64,000 bases of DNA from Loripinus fragilis (GCA_964019695.1 OZ026519.1:24428013-24492012), one strand, 5' to 3'; counted from the stretch's first letter, positions 34,535-45,709 are shown. The notes: generated by a model not told the origin, from the sequence alone. Numbers and translations are program-made.

Positions 34535-34640
34535 GATTTTTTTTCTCAACCAAAACATATGTTGTAGGTACCCAAAAGAACCGTTTGTATGAGACGGTTC
34601 TTTTGAGCACCCAAAACACATGTTCAAACTGATAGTGCAA
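34535..34640. mobile_element. Family A palindromic MITE, right side truncated
   Basis: CAACCAAAACATATGTTGTA, GAGACGGTTCTTTTGAGCAC and CACATGTTCAAACTGATA. The palindrome centre is TTTGTATGA. Confidence 0.75.
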
Positions 34641-34748
34641 TTCTATGCCAACATTTTTGCTTAACTGGCCCTATGTATGGGTATTAAAATTTGTTGGATA
34701 ACCAAATAATTTGACTGAAATTATCAGGATTTTCTAAATAATCTGTAT

Positions 34749-35005
34749 ATTCTGTTGGTTTTGGGTGCTTAAAAGAACCATCTCATTGAGACGGTTCCTT
34801 TGAGGTTCCATAACATATGCATGGGTGAAAGTTCAAAATTTGCAACATCCTGAACTTTAGAAATCAAGTTCTAAAAATTTGCAACTTATTTAAAATACAA
34901 GTATAATTTCATCTGATTAATGGCAGGCTTTCTATGGTCCGAAATTCTGCCACAAATCCTTATTTCTGGAATAATCTTAAAAACTTCAAACTTTATACCA
35001 TGCAT
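34749..35005. mobile_element. Family A core inserted next to an ATGGGTGAAAGTT MITE
   Basis: 34755-34815 is a family A core (GGTGCTTAAAAGAACCATCT, GAGACGGTTCCTTTGAGG). 34819-35005 is the second copy of the 2829-3088 family (CATGGGTGAAAGTTCAAAAT at left, ACTTCAAACTTTATACCATG at right). Confidence 0.65.
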
Positions 35006-35589
35006 ATCTTTTGGTTAAGAAATTATAACAAAATACTCTTTAATTACATTATATTCTCTGTTATTTAGCGGTAACACTTTACATGATGTACAGAAACATT
35101 TGAAATATATAAGTTAACCTGCTTCATTTTAGTTATTTGCAGATACTTGTATTTAACCCTTGCCATGATGAATATTTATATTTACTACACTCTTTAGCAT
35201 TTTCAGTCCTTGTTATCCTTTTTCTTCTTATGACTCCTTAAAATGTGATATCAAGACCCAAATGAAATTACACATAATGATATGTGACATTTCATCATGG
35301 TCTACACTTTCTGTCAAAAAATGTGATATTCAGAGAAAATTATATAATTTTCAATTGGAAATATTTACCAGTGACCCCTTCAATATGAATCCATTGGACT
35401 ACATGTATCTCAAGTGCTAACCAAAAGAAAGAATCAATTAGTGTTAAAAGTGGAAAACAATGTAGATCCTGATAAGATGACCTTTGCCATAATCCAGCTG
35501 AACTGGATCTACAGTGTTTTCAAAAGCACTCACCCGAGTGCAGCATGACAAGGGTTAACAAACAGGCACATGTACATATAGTATCAACT

Positions 35590-35860
35590 TTTTGATGCCA
35601 GAAAACTGTCCAAACAGTCTGGACCCAGATCTGGCCAGACAGAATATTGTTCTTGCCCTTCATCCAGACTGTTTGAAATTATGATTGTTTTTATAAATAA
35701 TATTTTGAAAAAGACAGCTTTAAATTTTTCTACATGTCAGTAACATCGTTTTATTGTACATATATTATTTGCAAACTGTTTTTGTACCAAAATCTGTTCT
35801 AACAGAAAGTCAGGCTGGATCTGGATCCAAACTGTTTGGCACTCTAAGGCCAAAAGAAAA
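35590..35860. mobile_element. Family B element with duplicated arms
   Basis: CCAAACAGTCTGGACCCAGA, TCATCCAGACTGTTTG, and again GGATCTGGATCCAAACTGTT. Followed by a diverged relative of the 2326-2580 MITE (to about 36075). Confidence 0.6.
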
Positions 35861-36247
35861 ATATGCATTGTTTCCAATTACATGTTACATGTAGGTAGGC
35901 AAACTTTTTTTTGTACAAAATATATTTTTTTTTGTATTGAAAAAGTATGAAAATCCTTAAAGCTAGTCTAAACATAGACATTAAAATCCAGAAAGTCTTC
36001 AAAAAAGTTTGAGTAGGCACCAAAAAATTAGGGTGGGTAGGGTAACCGGAAACAAAACATTTTCTTATTTTTTGCCTATTCAATAAACTGCAGAAACATG
36101 TTCCAGATAATTGTGTAAAAAGTGATTTAATTAATTTTCAAGGCAGACAGAAGTGAGCAAATAATTAACCATCCATGTTTGAGCAGTCTGATCAGGAACT
36201 TTCGTTCGCTGGTTTCTTTCAGAGGAGGCCTCTAGGTAGATAAATTT

Positions 36248-36400
36248 GAGTGGTTTGATTTGATTCTTTACATCCCATCAACAATCTTTCAGTTATATAG
36301 GGATGGGTCTTATTTTCTTGTTTACCAACCAAAAGATGTAGTGGGTACTCAAAAGAACCACCTCAATCAGATGGTTCTATTTGAGCACTAAAAGTAAACT
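36248..36400. mobile_element. SINE S1 tail fragment joined to a family A copy
   Basis: 36248-36307 has only the S1 tail side (GATTTGATTCTTTACATCCC to GGGATGGGTCTT). Family A sequence then starts abruptly (TATTTTCTTGTTTACCAACC), so family A probably cut the SINE. Confidence 0.7.
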
Positions 36401-36470
36401 TTTAAAAAGTATTCACCATTTTACCATCAATCACAAATAAATTTACACACTTATCTGGCGACAAAGACCG

Positions 36471-37668
36471 AAGATTATAAACATTTTTCATTCTCATCTC
36501 AACTAACATGTAGCATGAAATTGATCCTGCTAATAAATGTTATAATACCAACAACTGTCGATATTCTTAAAGTTATGAGCAGGAAAAATATTAGATATGA
36601 GAGTTTTAAGTGGTATTTAATTGGCCTTGTGAGAAAATTAAATTTCATGCTCAGCAGATTTGAGCATGAAATAAATGTTATAACCTCAGACCCTGAACTT
36701 ACACCCAGTATATTGATTAGTCATGTGGTTAACTTAAGCAATGTATAAGGATTAGTCCCGAGATTATAAAAACTTTTCATGCTTTTCTCAGCTGAGCACA
36801 AGCTTTATCAGGCTCATAAGTGTTATAATGCCACAATTATTGGCATTTTAACAGTTATAACATACCTGTAGGTTTAGATAAACGCAATTTTCGAGGGAAA
36901 AATTATAAATATTTTCTTACCCATCAGTTATAACATATTTTTTGGGTGCTCAAAAGAACCGTCTCATCGAGACTTCTTTTAAGTACCCACACCATATGTT
37001 TTGGTTGAGAAATAAGAATATTACATTTTTGGTACACACTTTTAACTTAAGTCCTGGTTATAAGCATGGTTTGAAAGCAACCTAAAGTCTATTTTCAACA
37101 TTTTATGAGCATTTGAAATTTCATGCTTAGTTGAGGCGAGCATGAAAAACATATTTTAATCTCTAGGCTTTTATTCATGCAATACCGTGAAAACGTACAA
37201 TATGAAAGGAAAGAATCTATTTTTGAATCGCTCACTGACTTGAATCTTATCACACTAATATTAAAAAGTCTCTTTTTGAGCTTGTTACGTTTTCCTACTT
37301 GGGAGTTTTTACATTTATTTAATTCTAATGAGGAAATGAGATCTCATGCTCAGCAGATTTGAGCATGAAAAAAGTGTTATAGCCGCAGATCCTGAACTTG
37401 CACCCTGTATATTGATTAGTCCTGTGGTTAACTTAGGCAAGGTATATGGATTAGTTCAAAGATTTTCAAACTTTTTTCATGCTCATCTCAACTAAGCATA
37501 AATTATATCAGGCTCATAAGTGTTATAATGCCAACAATTATTGGCATTTAACAACTATAAGCATGGTAAAGACAATGTCTGAGAGTTTGAAAGCAAAACA
37601 TGTATTTTCAACATTTCAGTTTTATGAGCATTTCAAATTTCATGCTCAAGTTGTTCATGAAAAAAGTG
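36471..37668. mobile_element. Cluster of family G MITEs with a nested family A element
   Basis: Family G ends look like TTATAAAACTTTTTTCATGC and GAGCATGAAAAAAGTGTTAT. Copies: 36471-36690; 36759-37166 (interrupted by a full family A copy at 36873-37055); a right end near 37351-37390; and 37460-37668. Segments 36649-36862 and 37351-37562 are also direct repeats of each other, with an offset of about 702. The rightmost copy touches SWIM exon 4. Confidence 0.7.
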
Positions 37669-37978
37669 GCAGAAACAGTCATATCTTTAAACACTTGTAT
37701 GCACTTTGCATTCAGTTCATCAGGTGAAAGAATCACATTGTTAGTGTTGTAAAGATGGGGTAAAACCTGCGGAAGTGATGGTCCTGAAAGTTTTGGTTGA
37801 GGTTTGGGGTCAGTTACACTAAATATCACAGCAGATTTAATCGCTTTCTTTAGTTTCTCAAGAAATAATGCAGTATCTGCAAAGTGAACTGGCTGTTGGT
37901 CAACGACAATGTCTTGAAGCTGTACATGAACATTTTCTCGCTTCGGAAGGAAATTTCTTGTATAACAACTTCTTCCAC
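37668..37978 (-). CDS. SWIM/YqaJ-type gene, exon 4, cut short by a MITE
   Basis: Acceptor TTTTTTTCAG|GTGGAAG; 311 bases open in one frame, giving GRSCYTRNFLPKRENVHVQL and, later, VTDPKPQPKLSGPSLPQVLP and ILSPDELNAKCIQVFKDMTV. The KC-x-x-VF-x-x-M segment resembles the linker that precedes the nuclease in YqaJ-type proteins, by recollection of the family. Exon 3 ends on a complete codon, whereas this frame needs one base carried in, so a small exon is missing from my model or there is a frame break. At 37668 the exon meets a family G element and the frame runs on only as repeat. No nuclease motifs follow within the window. Confidence 0.55.
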
Positions 37979-38167
37979 CTGAAAAAAATTCAAAAATAAG
38001 ACTTTTTATTCAAAACATCACTTCATGGGAAAAAACTTCAAATTACTCATGCCACACACAAGCAAGTCTGGGGGAAGGATCAGTCGACAAATTTATCGAC
38101 ATAAATATGCACATCCTTCTGATCCTTAATTTTTTAATGATTATTTTTACTAATGCAATTTAATCCA

Positions 38168-38225
38168 TTACATAGTTTTGGTGCTCAAAAGAACCGTCTC
38201 ACTTAGATGTATTTTGGTTTAGTAC
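38168..38225. mobile_element. Family A fragment
   Basis: TTTTGGTGCTCAAAAGAACC and GTCTCACTTAGATG, then TATTTTGGTTTAG; one arm is mostly lost. Lies in the intron between exons 3 and 4. Confidence 0.6.
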
Positions 38226-38417
38226 CGCAATATGGGTAGCTATTACTCTTCTAATGCCATTAAATTGCTAGGGAATCCGATGCAATGGTAGTTGATTGTC
38301 ACCCTGTTGTTTATGTGATTGATGTCAATCAGATAAATTTTTAAATAAGCAAATTGAGTTTCATACTTTTTTTTCAAACTGGGAAAAAAGTCACCTAAAT
38401 TACATTGCTAAAGGGGT

Positions 38418-38588
38418 GTGACCACTCGAAAAGAAGAACAAAAATTGGTTTTCAAGACAGATTATCACTTAACGCAGGTCAAAAGTATTGCAGAATGCTC
38501 CAAGGGGAGCATTCTGCAATACTTTCAACCTTCATTAAGCTACCATTTGTCATTAAGAGCTTTGTTTTGTCTATTTTTGAGTGGCGGC
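38418..38588. mobile_element. Family C element with lost ends
   Basis: GCAGAATGCTCC / GGAGCATTCTGC centre, TTCATTAAGCTACCATTTGT and GAGTGGCGGCTT; the CAGTAAAACC termini are missing at both sides. Confidence 0.7.
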
Positions 38589-38643
38589 TTGCGACTGAAT
38601 GCGGTACCAGTCAGAGTCTGGTGATGACTTTGCAATATATTAC

Positions 38644-38770
38644 CTTCTTGGTGTAGTTCTGGTTCCAGGTGCATGGGTCAGAGGTACAAGAAACTTTGTT
38701 GAATCCAAGACGGTTGCAAGCTTCGGCTTTGAACAGGAGGGCAGCTACATGGGTGCACATTTCTCCTTGC
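38644..38770 (-). CDS. SWIM/YqaJ-type gene, exon 3 (second half of SWIM zinc finger)
   Basis: Acceptor TTTATTTCAG|GCAAGG, donor AAGAAG|GTAATA; 127 bases. It encodes QGEMCTHVAALLFKAEACNR and then CTSDPCTWNQNYTKK. The C-x-H of MCTHVAALLFK supplies the third and fourth ligands of a SWIM finger (CxC...CxH), a DNA/protein-binding zinc motif. The following CTS-x-PC-x-W is typical of the invertebrate SWIM plus YqaJ proteins. It joins exon 2 in phase (GCA GG + G), giving CMAGQGEMCTH. This is the clearest exon of the gene. Confidence 0.75.
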
Positions 38771-39633
38771 CTGAAATAAAAATAAAATATATTCAAAGAG
38801 CCATCTTAAACTTTTTGTATACAGGGAAACACCTAAGACGGCACTTTAACAAACATTATAGACCCAGATGAAATGCGGCTTAATGTGGAATTTGATCAGG
38901 GTCTACACTGTTTTTCAGACAAAGAATGTACGAATTTTTGAAAATTAGATTTATGACCCTAGATATATACAATGGACTATCCTACTTTCATTGTATCAAT
39001 CCATAAGTATACAAAGAGTTAATAGCTACTCTTTTTACCTTTCAATGGGGAATGAGTTAATAGGTACTAATTCCCTATTAAAGGGCATAAAGCAGAACTG
39101 TAAATTACAAAAGTGACATGAACATCTTTGACAAAACGACGTGACACGCAAGCTGTCTGGTCAAGCTGCTGTAGTTCTTTTTTGCCGGCACTGACAGGCT
39201 TTCTCCACATTTTAAAAAACATACTCCAGCCGTTAAGACTGCTGACATGACATATTCGTGGCAATTTCGTGCCCAGTGTTACTGTGTGGTTAGCAAACTC
39301 AGATTAAACACTACTAGTTTTTTTACTGCACAATGTTCTCGGGTGTCAGTTGTCAGGCCGGGCACATACAACCCCTGCCTTGTGAGAGTGATCCTAATAT
39401 TGGCTGGGGAGTACGGTGAAGGCCCCTTTCCAAAAGCAACCTGATATTAAATATCAAAAAAGATTTTATCTGATTAAATGTGTCATAGTCACTTGGGCTA
39501 GTGTGCAATGTTAGGGGCCGCGCAATGTTAGGCGACATGACTGTACAACTCAATCAAACAGAACAGATTTCTTTGCTGTATGCAGATATATGCCATTGCT
39601 GGTTTGTGAAAGTAAAATATATAGAATGCTCAC

Positions 39634-39795
39634 CCTGCCATACAGGTACGGTGCCCTGTGAGAACTGTTGCATCCGACTTGTCAAGGGCACACCATGCTT
39701 CATGGGGTGTATCTGTCACAGCTTGAGTGGGAGCTTGAGACCTCATCACTTTTGCCTTTAGTTGCAGAACTGCGACTTTATATTTTTTTTTCGAT
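39634..39795 (-). CDS. SWIM/YqaJ-type gene, exon 2 (first half of SWIM zinc finger)
   Basis: 162 bases: one base, 53 codons, two bases. The donor is GCAGG|GTGAGC. The chosen acceptor, TTATATTCAGCCAG|ATCG, is the one that fits exon 1 in phase. It encodes SKKKYKVAVLQLKAKVMRSQ, then PHEAWCALDKSDATVLTGHR and TCMA. The VL-x-x-KV-x-x-SQ...HEAW...L-x-x-H-x-TCMAG pattern matches the segment before the finger in this family. The expected first zinc ligand (H-C-x-C) is Arg here: codon CGT at 39648-39650, one transition from TGT. The acceptor lies in the loop of a 16-base perfect inverted repeat (39769-39784 with 39803-39818). A longer exon reading into upstream sequence is possible but out of phase with exon 1. 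Confidence 0.65.
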
Positions 39796-40486
39796 CTGGC
39801 TGAATATAAAGTCGCAGTGTTTTTGTGCTCTATCTTGACCAGTGATGGAGTCCCCTTTAGTTTTGGGAAAAACTCGTTTCCTTGACAATCCAACCATTTA
39901 GACTTCTTCATGTGTTTTACATACACAACCAAAGTTATAAAAATGTTACCATTGACTTCGTTATTATGACACGATCAATGCAATCTGTAATATCATGTTC
40001 ATGTTGTTGTTTTTCGGCTCATCGCAGCCATTTTGCATGCTTTTCACGAACTAGGGGTGATGACGTTTTTGCGATAAAATTCGGATGTTGAACTGATGAG
40101 ACGAACTTAATAAAACGTTGAGAAATATAATAAAACCCGGTACTGGTTATACTCCCCATGACTAGGTAAGGTATGTCAGCGCTTTTTCAAAAACTCAGTA
40201 CATTATTATAATAAGATTAACAGTGGATTGTGGACATTATAAGAAACAAGTAGGTGTTTGAATTTTGAAAATCAGGGCAAAATTGTTAAAGCTATTGATT
40301 CTGTTAACTTACTCAATGTTGGTACGCTCGCAGCAGTCACGTTTCTGTATTATTGTGCATTGTAGCGCCCCCTATTTTCTATTAAATTATAACGAGTAAT
40401 GACCTATTTCAGAAAATGAAAGTCGATTTCCAAGAATGGTTTGATTTCAATTTAATATAGCATGCCAAAGAAAAAGAGATACTTAC

Positions 40487-40681
40487 TTGACAGAAATCCT
40501 TAACAATCACATACCCCACCCGTATAAATCTAATTTTCTGAAAGGAAGCTTTGTCATGTCCCAAAATGTCATAATCAGACCGAAAATGGACTTTTCCAAC
40601 AAGGCGGACAATTGTTATTCTGATCATGTGCTCACGTGACAAGTTTCCCGCCAAAAGTAGCAAGCTAACGCAAGAGTACAT
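40487..40681 (-). CDS. Candidate coding exon of unknown identity
   Basis: Open from ATG at 40681 (MYSCVSLLLLAGNLSREH) or ATG at 40627 (MIRITIVRLVGKVHF) to a strong donor, CTGTCAA|GTAAGTA. It ends on a codon boundary. The longer form begins with a signal-peptide-like stretch. It lies in the first intron of the SWIM-type gene on the same strand, but its phase does not fit exon 2, so it would be another gene or an alternative start. I recognise no domain. Confidence 0.3.
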
Positions 40682-42419
40682 TGACCTCTGAACCGAGAGA
40701 GGGTCAGCTTGTTTACGACAAGAAGCGATGGATTGGAAAGATCAGAATCAAATTACTTTTGCACAGTGATCAGTAAGATATTAGTGAAAGAAAATATTTT
40801 CTATTTCATGGCTAACCTAGCTGCACGCTGAATACGGTAAATGTTCTAAAATTTCGAACACTCTAAAATTACGAACACCTAAAATTATCACCGAAAATAA
40901 TTTTTAAAACATCCTAAAAAATCGAACACTGCCCTTTTTCGGAAAAGTGAATTTCTAAAATTACGAACACACGTTATTTTCGGCAGAAATCGATGTCCGT
41001 TTATCTGTTTGTCCCATCTGTGTTCGGTATACTTCTACCGTACAGCGCGTGAGCGGTATCGACATTTGGAAGGTTCCATTCTACTTAGATGGGTAATCTG
41101 GCACGTGACGTTCTATTTCGCATGCCAGCGCGCGACGTTATACATTATTCAAGGTCACCAGCCGATTGACGAACTTGATGCACGGACAAGTTCCTGCACT
41201 GATTCTGAAACTGCTTTGACTAACCCTATTGAGTATATGTATCCACCCAAATGGCTGAGATCATTATTTATGACCAGAGGTCGCGATTCAGCTAATTGTA
41301 CGTGAAATATGCACGTTGACACACGCATAGTGTACTGTGACATGTACTCTTTTTTTTCTAAAGAGAGAGAGAGTTGCGGAAAATGAGAGATCACTTAGGA
41401 GAATGAAATAAGTTGATGTATAGTGATTGCCGTGGACGTTTGGAACACAAGGGGTCATTCGGTTTCGTGCAAAATGCAGAGAAAATCGTGCAAGTCGCAT
41501 GTTTTTTCCTCACCGAGACATCAAATGCGGAAAATAAAGCCATCGTACATTATATTTAATATATACCGACATGCCTGCAAGAACTCGCACGTGGTCATCA
41601 TCTCATTTTTATTCACGGTACATTACCGTTAACTTAAGGCTTAAATATGTGTGATTCTCAGGTTATCCGACGGACACGCCCTACCCTCCCCTCCCTTTTA
41701 AGCATTTTAAAGGATATCCCAGTTCAGCAATATGTCCAAGCAGGGCACTTCTATCATTCTAATTCTATGCGTGTGCTCTTTTCTTGAACACAGCTTGGAC
41801 CCGAGCATGAAATCAACTTGCGCGGAGCCCCATATGAGCTTGTGAAGACCCTGCTGGTACTTATGCGAAGGCTCAGGAGAGCATGTGTGTTTGTACAATA
41901 TTGTCAGGGTCTCGCTCTTTACCAAAGTTTAAACAAGATGAAGACTAGCCAAATAAGAATTCAAGACATCTACGTACATTATCTTTAAACTACTAATCAG
42001 CGGTTTTAATCAAATTCCTCAAAATGGAACGTTTTAACAAACTGTTGAGCCGATCGCGGAGTCTGTTTGTCCTCATGAAACTGCACGAGTGCATTACCGG
42101 TATAATGTACGCACAGACGCACATACATGTACCAAGAAATAAATTGATTGTAGCATGATTCTGCATCTTGATGAATTTAATATTTACATATTTAATTTCA
42201 TGAATGAGCCAGCTATGCGAGCAGCGAAGGCTCAGACGAGCCTGCGCACCCACGGAAAATCGCCAGCGCCTTAACTGCCCACAAACACATAGAAGAAATG
42301 CATGCCCTGGCTGTGAATTTAAAATCAGTAAAGCCGACATCTCGGAATTCGCTTTGTTTACCACACGTCTGTAGATGTATGTACCCGACTTTGTTACATG
42401 CGAAGATCAGTCTGCGGAC

Positions 42420-42560
42420 CGCACGGCCTTATCAGCACCTTTGTTTCTAGAACAAAGCATTAAACATTTTGTCGGGCCAGATCTGGGCCCAACTGTCTGC
42501 TAAATTAGTTTGTCACAGCCTCTTTGGGGGGGGGGGGGGGGGGGCGGTACTGCTAATAGT
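42420..42560. mobile_element. Family B fragment with poly-G tract
   Basis: GGGCCAGATCTGGGCCCAAC (42475-42494) is the family B palindrome, with a G run at 42526-42544 just after. Inside the 3.7-kb element. Confidence 0.5.
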
Positions 42561-42903
42561 ATCAGCCGCAGACAAAGGGACAGGGTAATTGGTTTGAGAT
42601 CAAAGATGCCGACTATCAGACCACGTGTTGTTGTTGTTTTAAGACTCGGGTAGCACGCGGTGGGAATATTGGCGCACGAAAACGGACTTAGCACACCAAA
42701 CATAATTGCCTAGCTGTGTCTCCTTTTCATGGGTACCGTTTGCATGAAAACAAAACCCAATAACAATGAACTCGAGCATGAACGGCGCACTGCTTGCATG
42801 AAATACTAGATTTGTGGTACTTGTCTGAATTTTTCCTTTTCTTTGAGATATGAAAGTACCCAGCGTATCGTAGGCATCGGCTCGAAGCTAATATATCATA
42901 AAT

Positions 42904-43116
42904 TGAGCCGCGACTTAGTGTGGCATTCTGACGAGTGTAGACTCAGACGAGCCTGTGCAGCCTCCTTTTAAGCTCACAAACTCCAAACGATGTTCAGCCA
43001 GTAGCTTAACACTCATAGAATATTCAATCGACTAGCAAAGACTCTGATCAGACTGTGCATATGCGCAGGCTGATCTGGGGCTTTGCTGATTGTTGGAAAT
43101 CTCATGCCACAGCTCA
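42904..43116. mobile_element. Family E element
   Basis: Ends TGAGCCGCGACTTAGTGTGG and ATGCCACAGCTCA are inverted; the interior is as in 29712-29926. Nested in the 3.7-kb element. Confidence 0.8.
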
Positions 43117-43273
43117 AGTATATTCTTTCGAGGCATCGGACGCAAAGTCGGACATTAATTCTTGCTCGGACCCTGTATGTTTATTGGGTCCGAGATTCTT
43201 GCCTCTGATTTGGTTTGGCAAGACCTTGGAGATCTTCTGGATCCAAACTATTTTCAAACTTTGAAAGCAGGTG

Positions 43274-43302
43274 GGAGAGAGAGAGAGAGAGAGAGAGAGA
43301 GA
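43274..43302. repeat. GA microsatellite
   Basis: About 14 GA units, directly after a family B fragment (GATCCAAACTATTTTC). Confidence 0.9.
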
Positions 43303-43552
43303 TACGAATCTCTTGTAATCTCGAAAAATATCATGAATGGGTGCTGAAAAGCTTCTCGTGCGCATACGGCTTTTGCACGACAAAGTCGGATACTCGACGG
43401 TATTGATGCTTTGTATGCTTTCTATCGCATTCCCAAATGTTTAAATTGACGAAACATTCTTTCCTGAATTCCATTCGGATCTGATCTGGATCCGAACTCT
43501 GACAACGTTTTTTTTTTCTTAAGGGAGAGGGGATCCAAATATCACTAAAAGC

Positions 43553-43619
43553 GGGCCATCATCGGCCCGCCAGCGAAACGCCTTTTAATGTCGTTTCGCT
43601 GGCGTGCCGATGATGGCCC
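43553..43619. repeat. GC-rich hairpin
   Basis: GGGCCATCATCGGCCCGCCA and its near-perfect inverse have arms of about 28 bases and a short AT-rich loop. Resembles the outer arms of the element at 47527-47675 (GGCC...GGCCCACCAGCGA). Confidence 0.8.
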
Positions 43620-43948
43620 AACGTTGAATGCTGGCTTGGTTGTTCTGAGAATTTCAGGGGATTCGATCTAGTACTGCTAAGGGGTCCGGACCCCTGTTCC
43701 CCCTCTGGATCCGCGCATGGGACCGGACAATGTATACTCTTATTGAGATATACTGAAGTGCGCATCGGCTTTTGTACGACGCTATCGCATGCACAAATTT
43801 TTAAATTGACTAAACATTCTCTCTTGAATTCCATTCGGGTCTAATCTGGATCCAAACCGTATTTGCAAATGTAAATAGAGAGAGAAAGAGAGAGAGGCTG
43901 GTACATGCACATCATTTCGGGAAAATCAAAGTGCATAGACAGATCGAC

Positions 43949-43952
<4 letters not shown>

Positions 43953-43999
<47 letters not shown>
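43953..43999. repeat. GA microsatellite
   Basis: About 23 GA units; a shorter GA-rich tract lies at 43876-43897. Confidence 0.92.
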
Positions 44000-44001
<2 letters not shown>

Positions 44002-44824
44002 TGTGTTCTTTTTGAATTTCGTCATTTTTTTAACTCTGAGAACTCGTCTACGTATTTCAAAGCTTCGTGTATATCTTTGCAAAAGATTCTGATCGACGAG
44101 ATGTCCTTGCGCAGATGGAGAGCAAGCGAAAGCGTTCTTGTTTTCTGAAGGAAGAACGAAAGTGTAGCGATTCATCGGTAGTCCGAGGTAAAATAAGTGG
44201 ACTTTTACGACTTGTTAGTAAATTGAGTGACATCTCATGCACGTGCCTGGCTCTCGACTTGGCAATTACCGCACGTGCTGGACATTTTACTGACTCAGTC
44301 CGCGTTTGAAAAGAAAAATGAGAAGATAGCGCAGAATCATATCGCCGTGTTTTCAACACGTAACCGTCGTTTCTACCACATTTTTACATGCATATATACC
44401 GTTTTTGCTCATGCTAAAGACCACATTCTAAAATTACGAACACAAGCACTTTTTCTGAAACGTAATTTCTAAAATTACGAACAGCGGAAACAATAATTAT
44501 TTTTTAGTGTTCGAAATTTTAGAACATTTACCGTAGCTTTACTATAACACGCTTATGTTCAAATAGGCTATCAGTCAATACACACAGTTAGTACCCATCG
44601 TTTTAAGGCGCCACGTGAATCTTATATAGAGACATTGGGTGTTTTGACCTTCTTTTTGAACATGTGCGCAATGGTTTATGATTAGAATTGTATAAAGATG
44701 TCATTGTTTGAATATGCAAAACCATTTGGATTTTTTTCTATGTATTTCCTGTTAGCGGAAGTGGGGGAGTTCCTTATCTGAAAATAGTCAATTTTCAATC
44801 CAGTGACATCCGTCGGAATACAGA

Positions 44825-45015
44825 ACCAGGGTGAAAAATTTGCATACTAGGTGGAAGATTGACCTTCATTCGTTGACATTCATCAAGATATTAAAAGAAA
44901 ACCTATTACAAATGGTGAGAGAGGTCACCATAAAAATCAACCTGTATGCACAAAAAAGGATCCCATCCATTGCCGTTAAGAACTCCTCGGACACAGTTTG
45001 CACATGTCCAACTGG
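44825..45015 (+). CDS. Candidate exon with a CxC motif (possible SWIM half-finger)
   Basis: Plus-strand open frame reading TRWKIDLHSLTFIKILKENL, then VREVTIKINLYAQKRIPSIA and VCTCPTG, stopping at a possible donor ACTGG|GTAGTT. The V-x-I...AVKNS-x-x-VCTCPTG pattern resembles the front half of a SWIM finger (CxCPxG), with the C-x-H half expected in a later exon that I could not find. The start is uncertain: an acceptor at TACAG or ACCAG around 44823-44828 is possible. It lies opposite the SWIM-type gene's first intron, just outside the 3.7-kb element. Confidence 0.3.
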
Positions 45016-45598
45016 GTAGTTCTCGATGGCAACAAATTGGTAAAAGGTGGCCCCAGTTAGATCGGTAATTGGTCATCTTTTTTGCAAATATCTACATGTA
45101 ACAAATGTATGGTGAGATGGTATTGGATTATTTTAATCTCAACAGACCAGGTATGATCAATTTTTGGCCAATTATGATAATAAGGAAGGTAAAAGAAAAC
45201 ATTATATAAGTCTGATTTTGGTATTTAATGTTGTTAAAACATCTGTGTATTCAGAAAACGGAAAGTGAACGGGTCATTATCGGTACATAAAATACCAAAA
45301 CAAATTCGTGCGTGACTTTAGTTTCCCACAGAAAAAGCATGCTCTTCAGCTCAGAAGACAAAAATGACGCCATGTTTTGAAAACAAATAGTGTAAACATT
45401 CTGTGTGGACAGGAGTATTTTATCTTTTTAGAACTAATCAGGTATGCATCAGCGGCAAACCAAACTAGCAACATATAGATAAACCTATAAACATACACAA
45501 TGGAGTAGTGTTAGAGGAAGACACTGTTTGGAAATGTGTTTTCAACTTGGTTTACGTCCACGCTAACCGTAAGGGAAAAGATAGAGGCTTAAAAAATC

Positions 45599-45644
45599 AG
45601 GGCTATATGATAAAATAAAATAAAAATCCATCATATCGCCCTGA
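45599..45644. repeat. Short hairpin
   Basis: CAGGGCTATATGAT and ATCATATCGCCCTG are inverted (one mismatch) around an A-rich loop. Confidence 0.6.
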
Positions 45645-45709
45645 ATTCAGTGCTATTTTGCCTTCAGCAACAATGTGTTATTGACCTCCAGTAGGTAGCA
45701 TGGTCTCAC

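Larger units (their letters stand above)
40833..44535. mobile_element. 3.7-kb element with perfect 30-base terminal inverted repeats
   Basis: The left end at 40833-40862 (TACGGTAAATGTTCTAAAAT...) is an exact inverse of 44506-44535. The outer TA on both sides is probably the target duplication, leaving 28-base TIRs starting CGGTAAATG. Subterminal copies of CTAAAATTACGAACA occur at both ends (about 40863, 40965, 44428, 44469). TA sites suggest a Tc1/mariner-like superfamily, but no transposase-like reading frame is recognised. The interior is less AT-rich than its flanks and holds GA microsatellites, a family E copy, family B pieces and a hairpin. It sits within the SWIM-type gene's first intron. 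Confidence 0.75.

Noticed and set aside
41009..44309. Open frames inside the 3.7-kb element as transposase candidates
   Set aside because: None shows a DDE-type pattern or helix-turn-helix that I can recognise; the longest are 80-123 codons and overlap on both strands.
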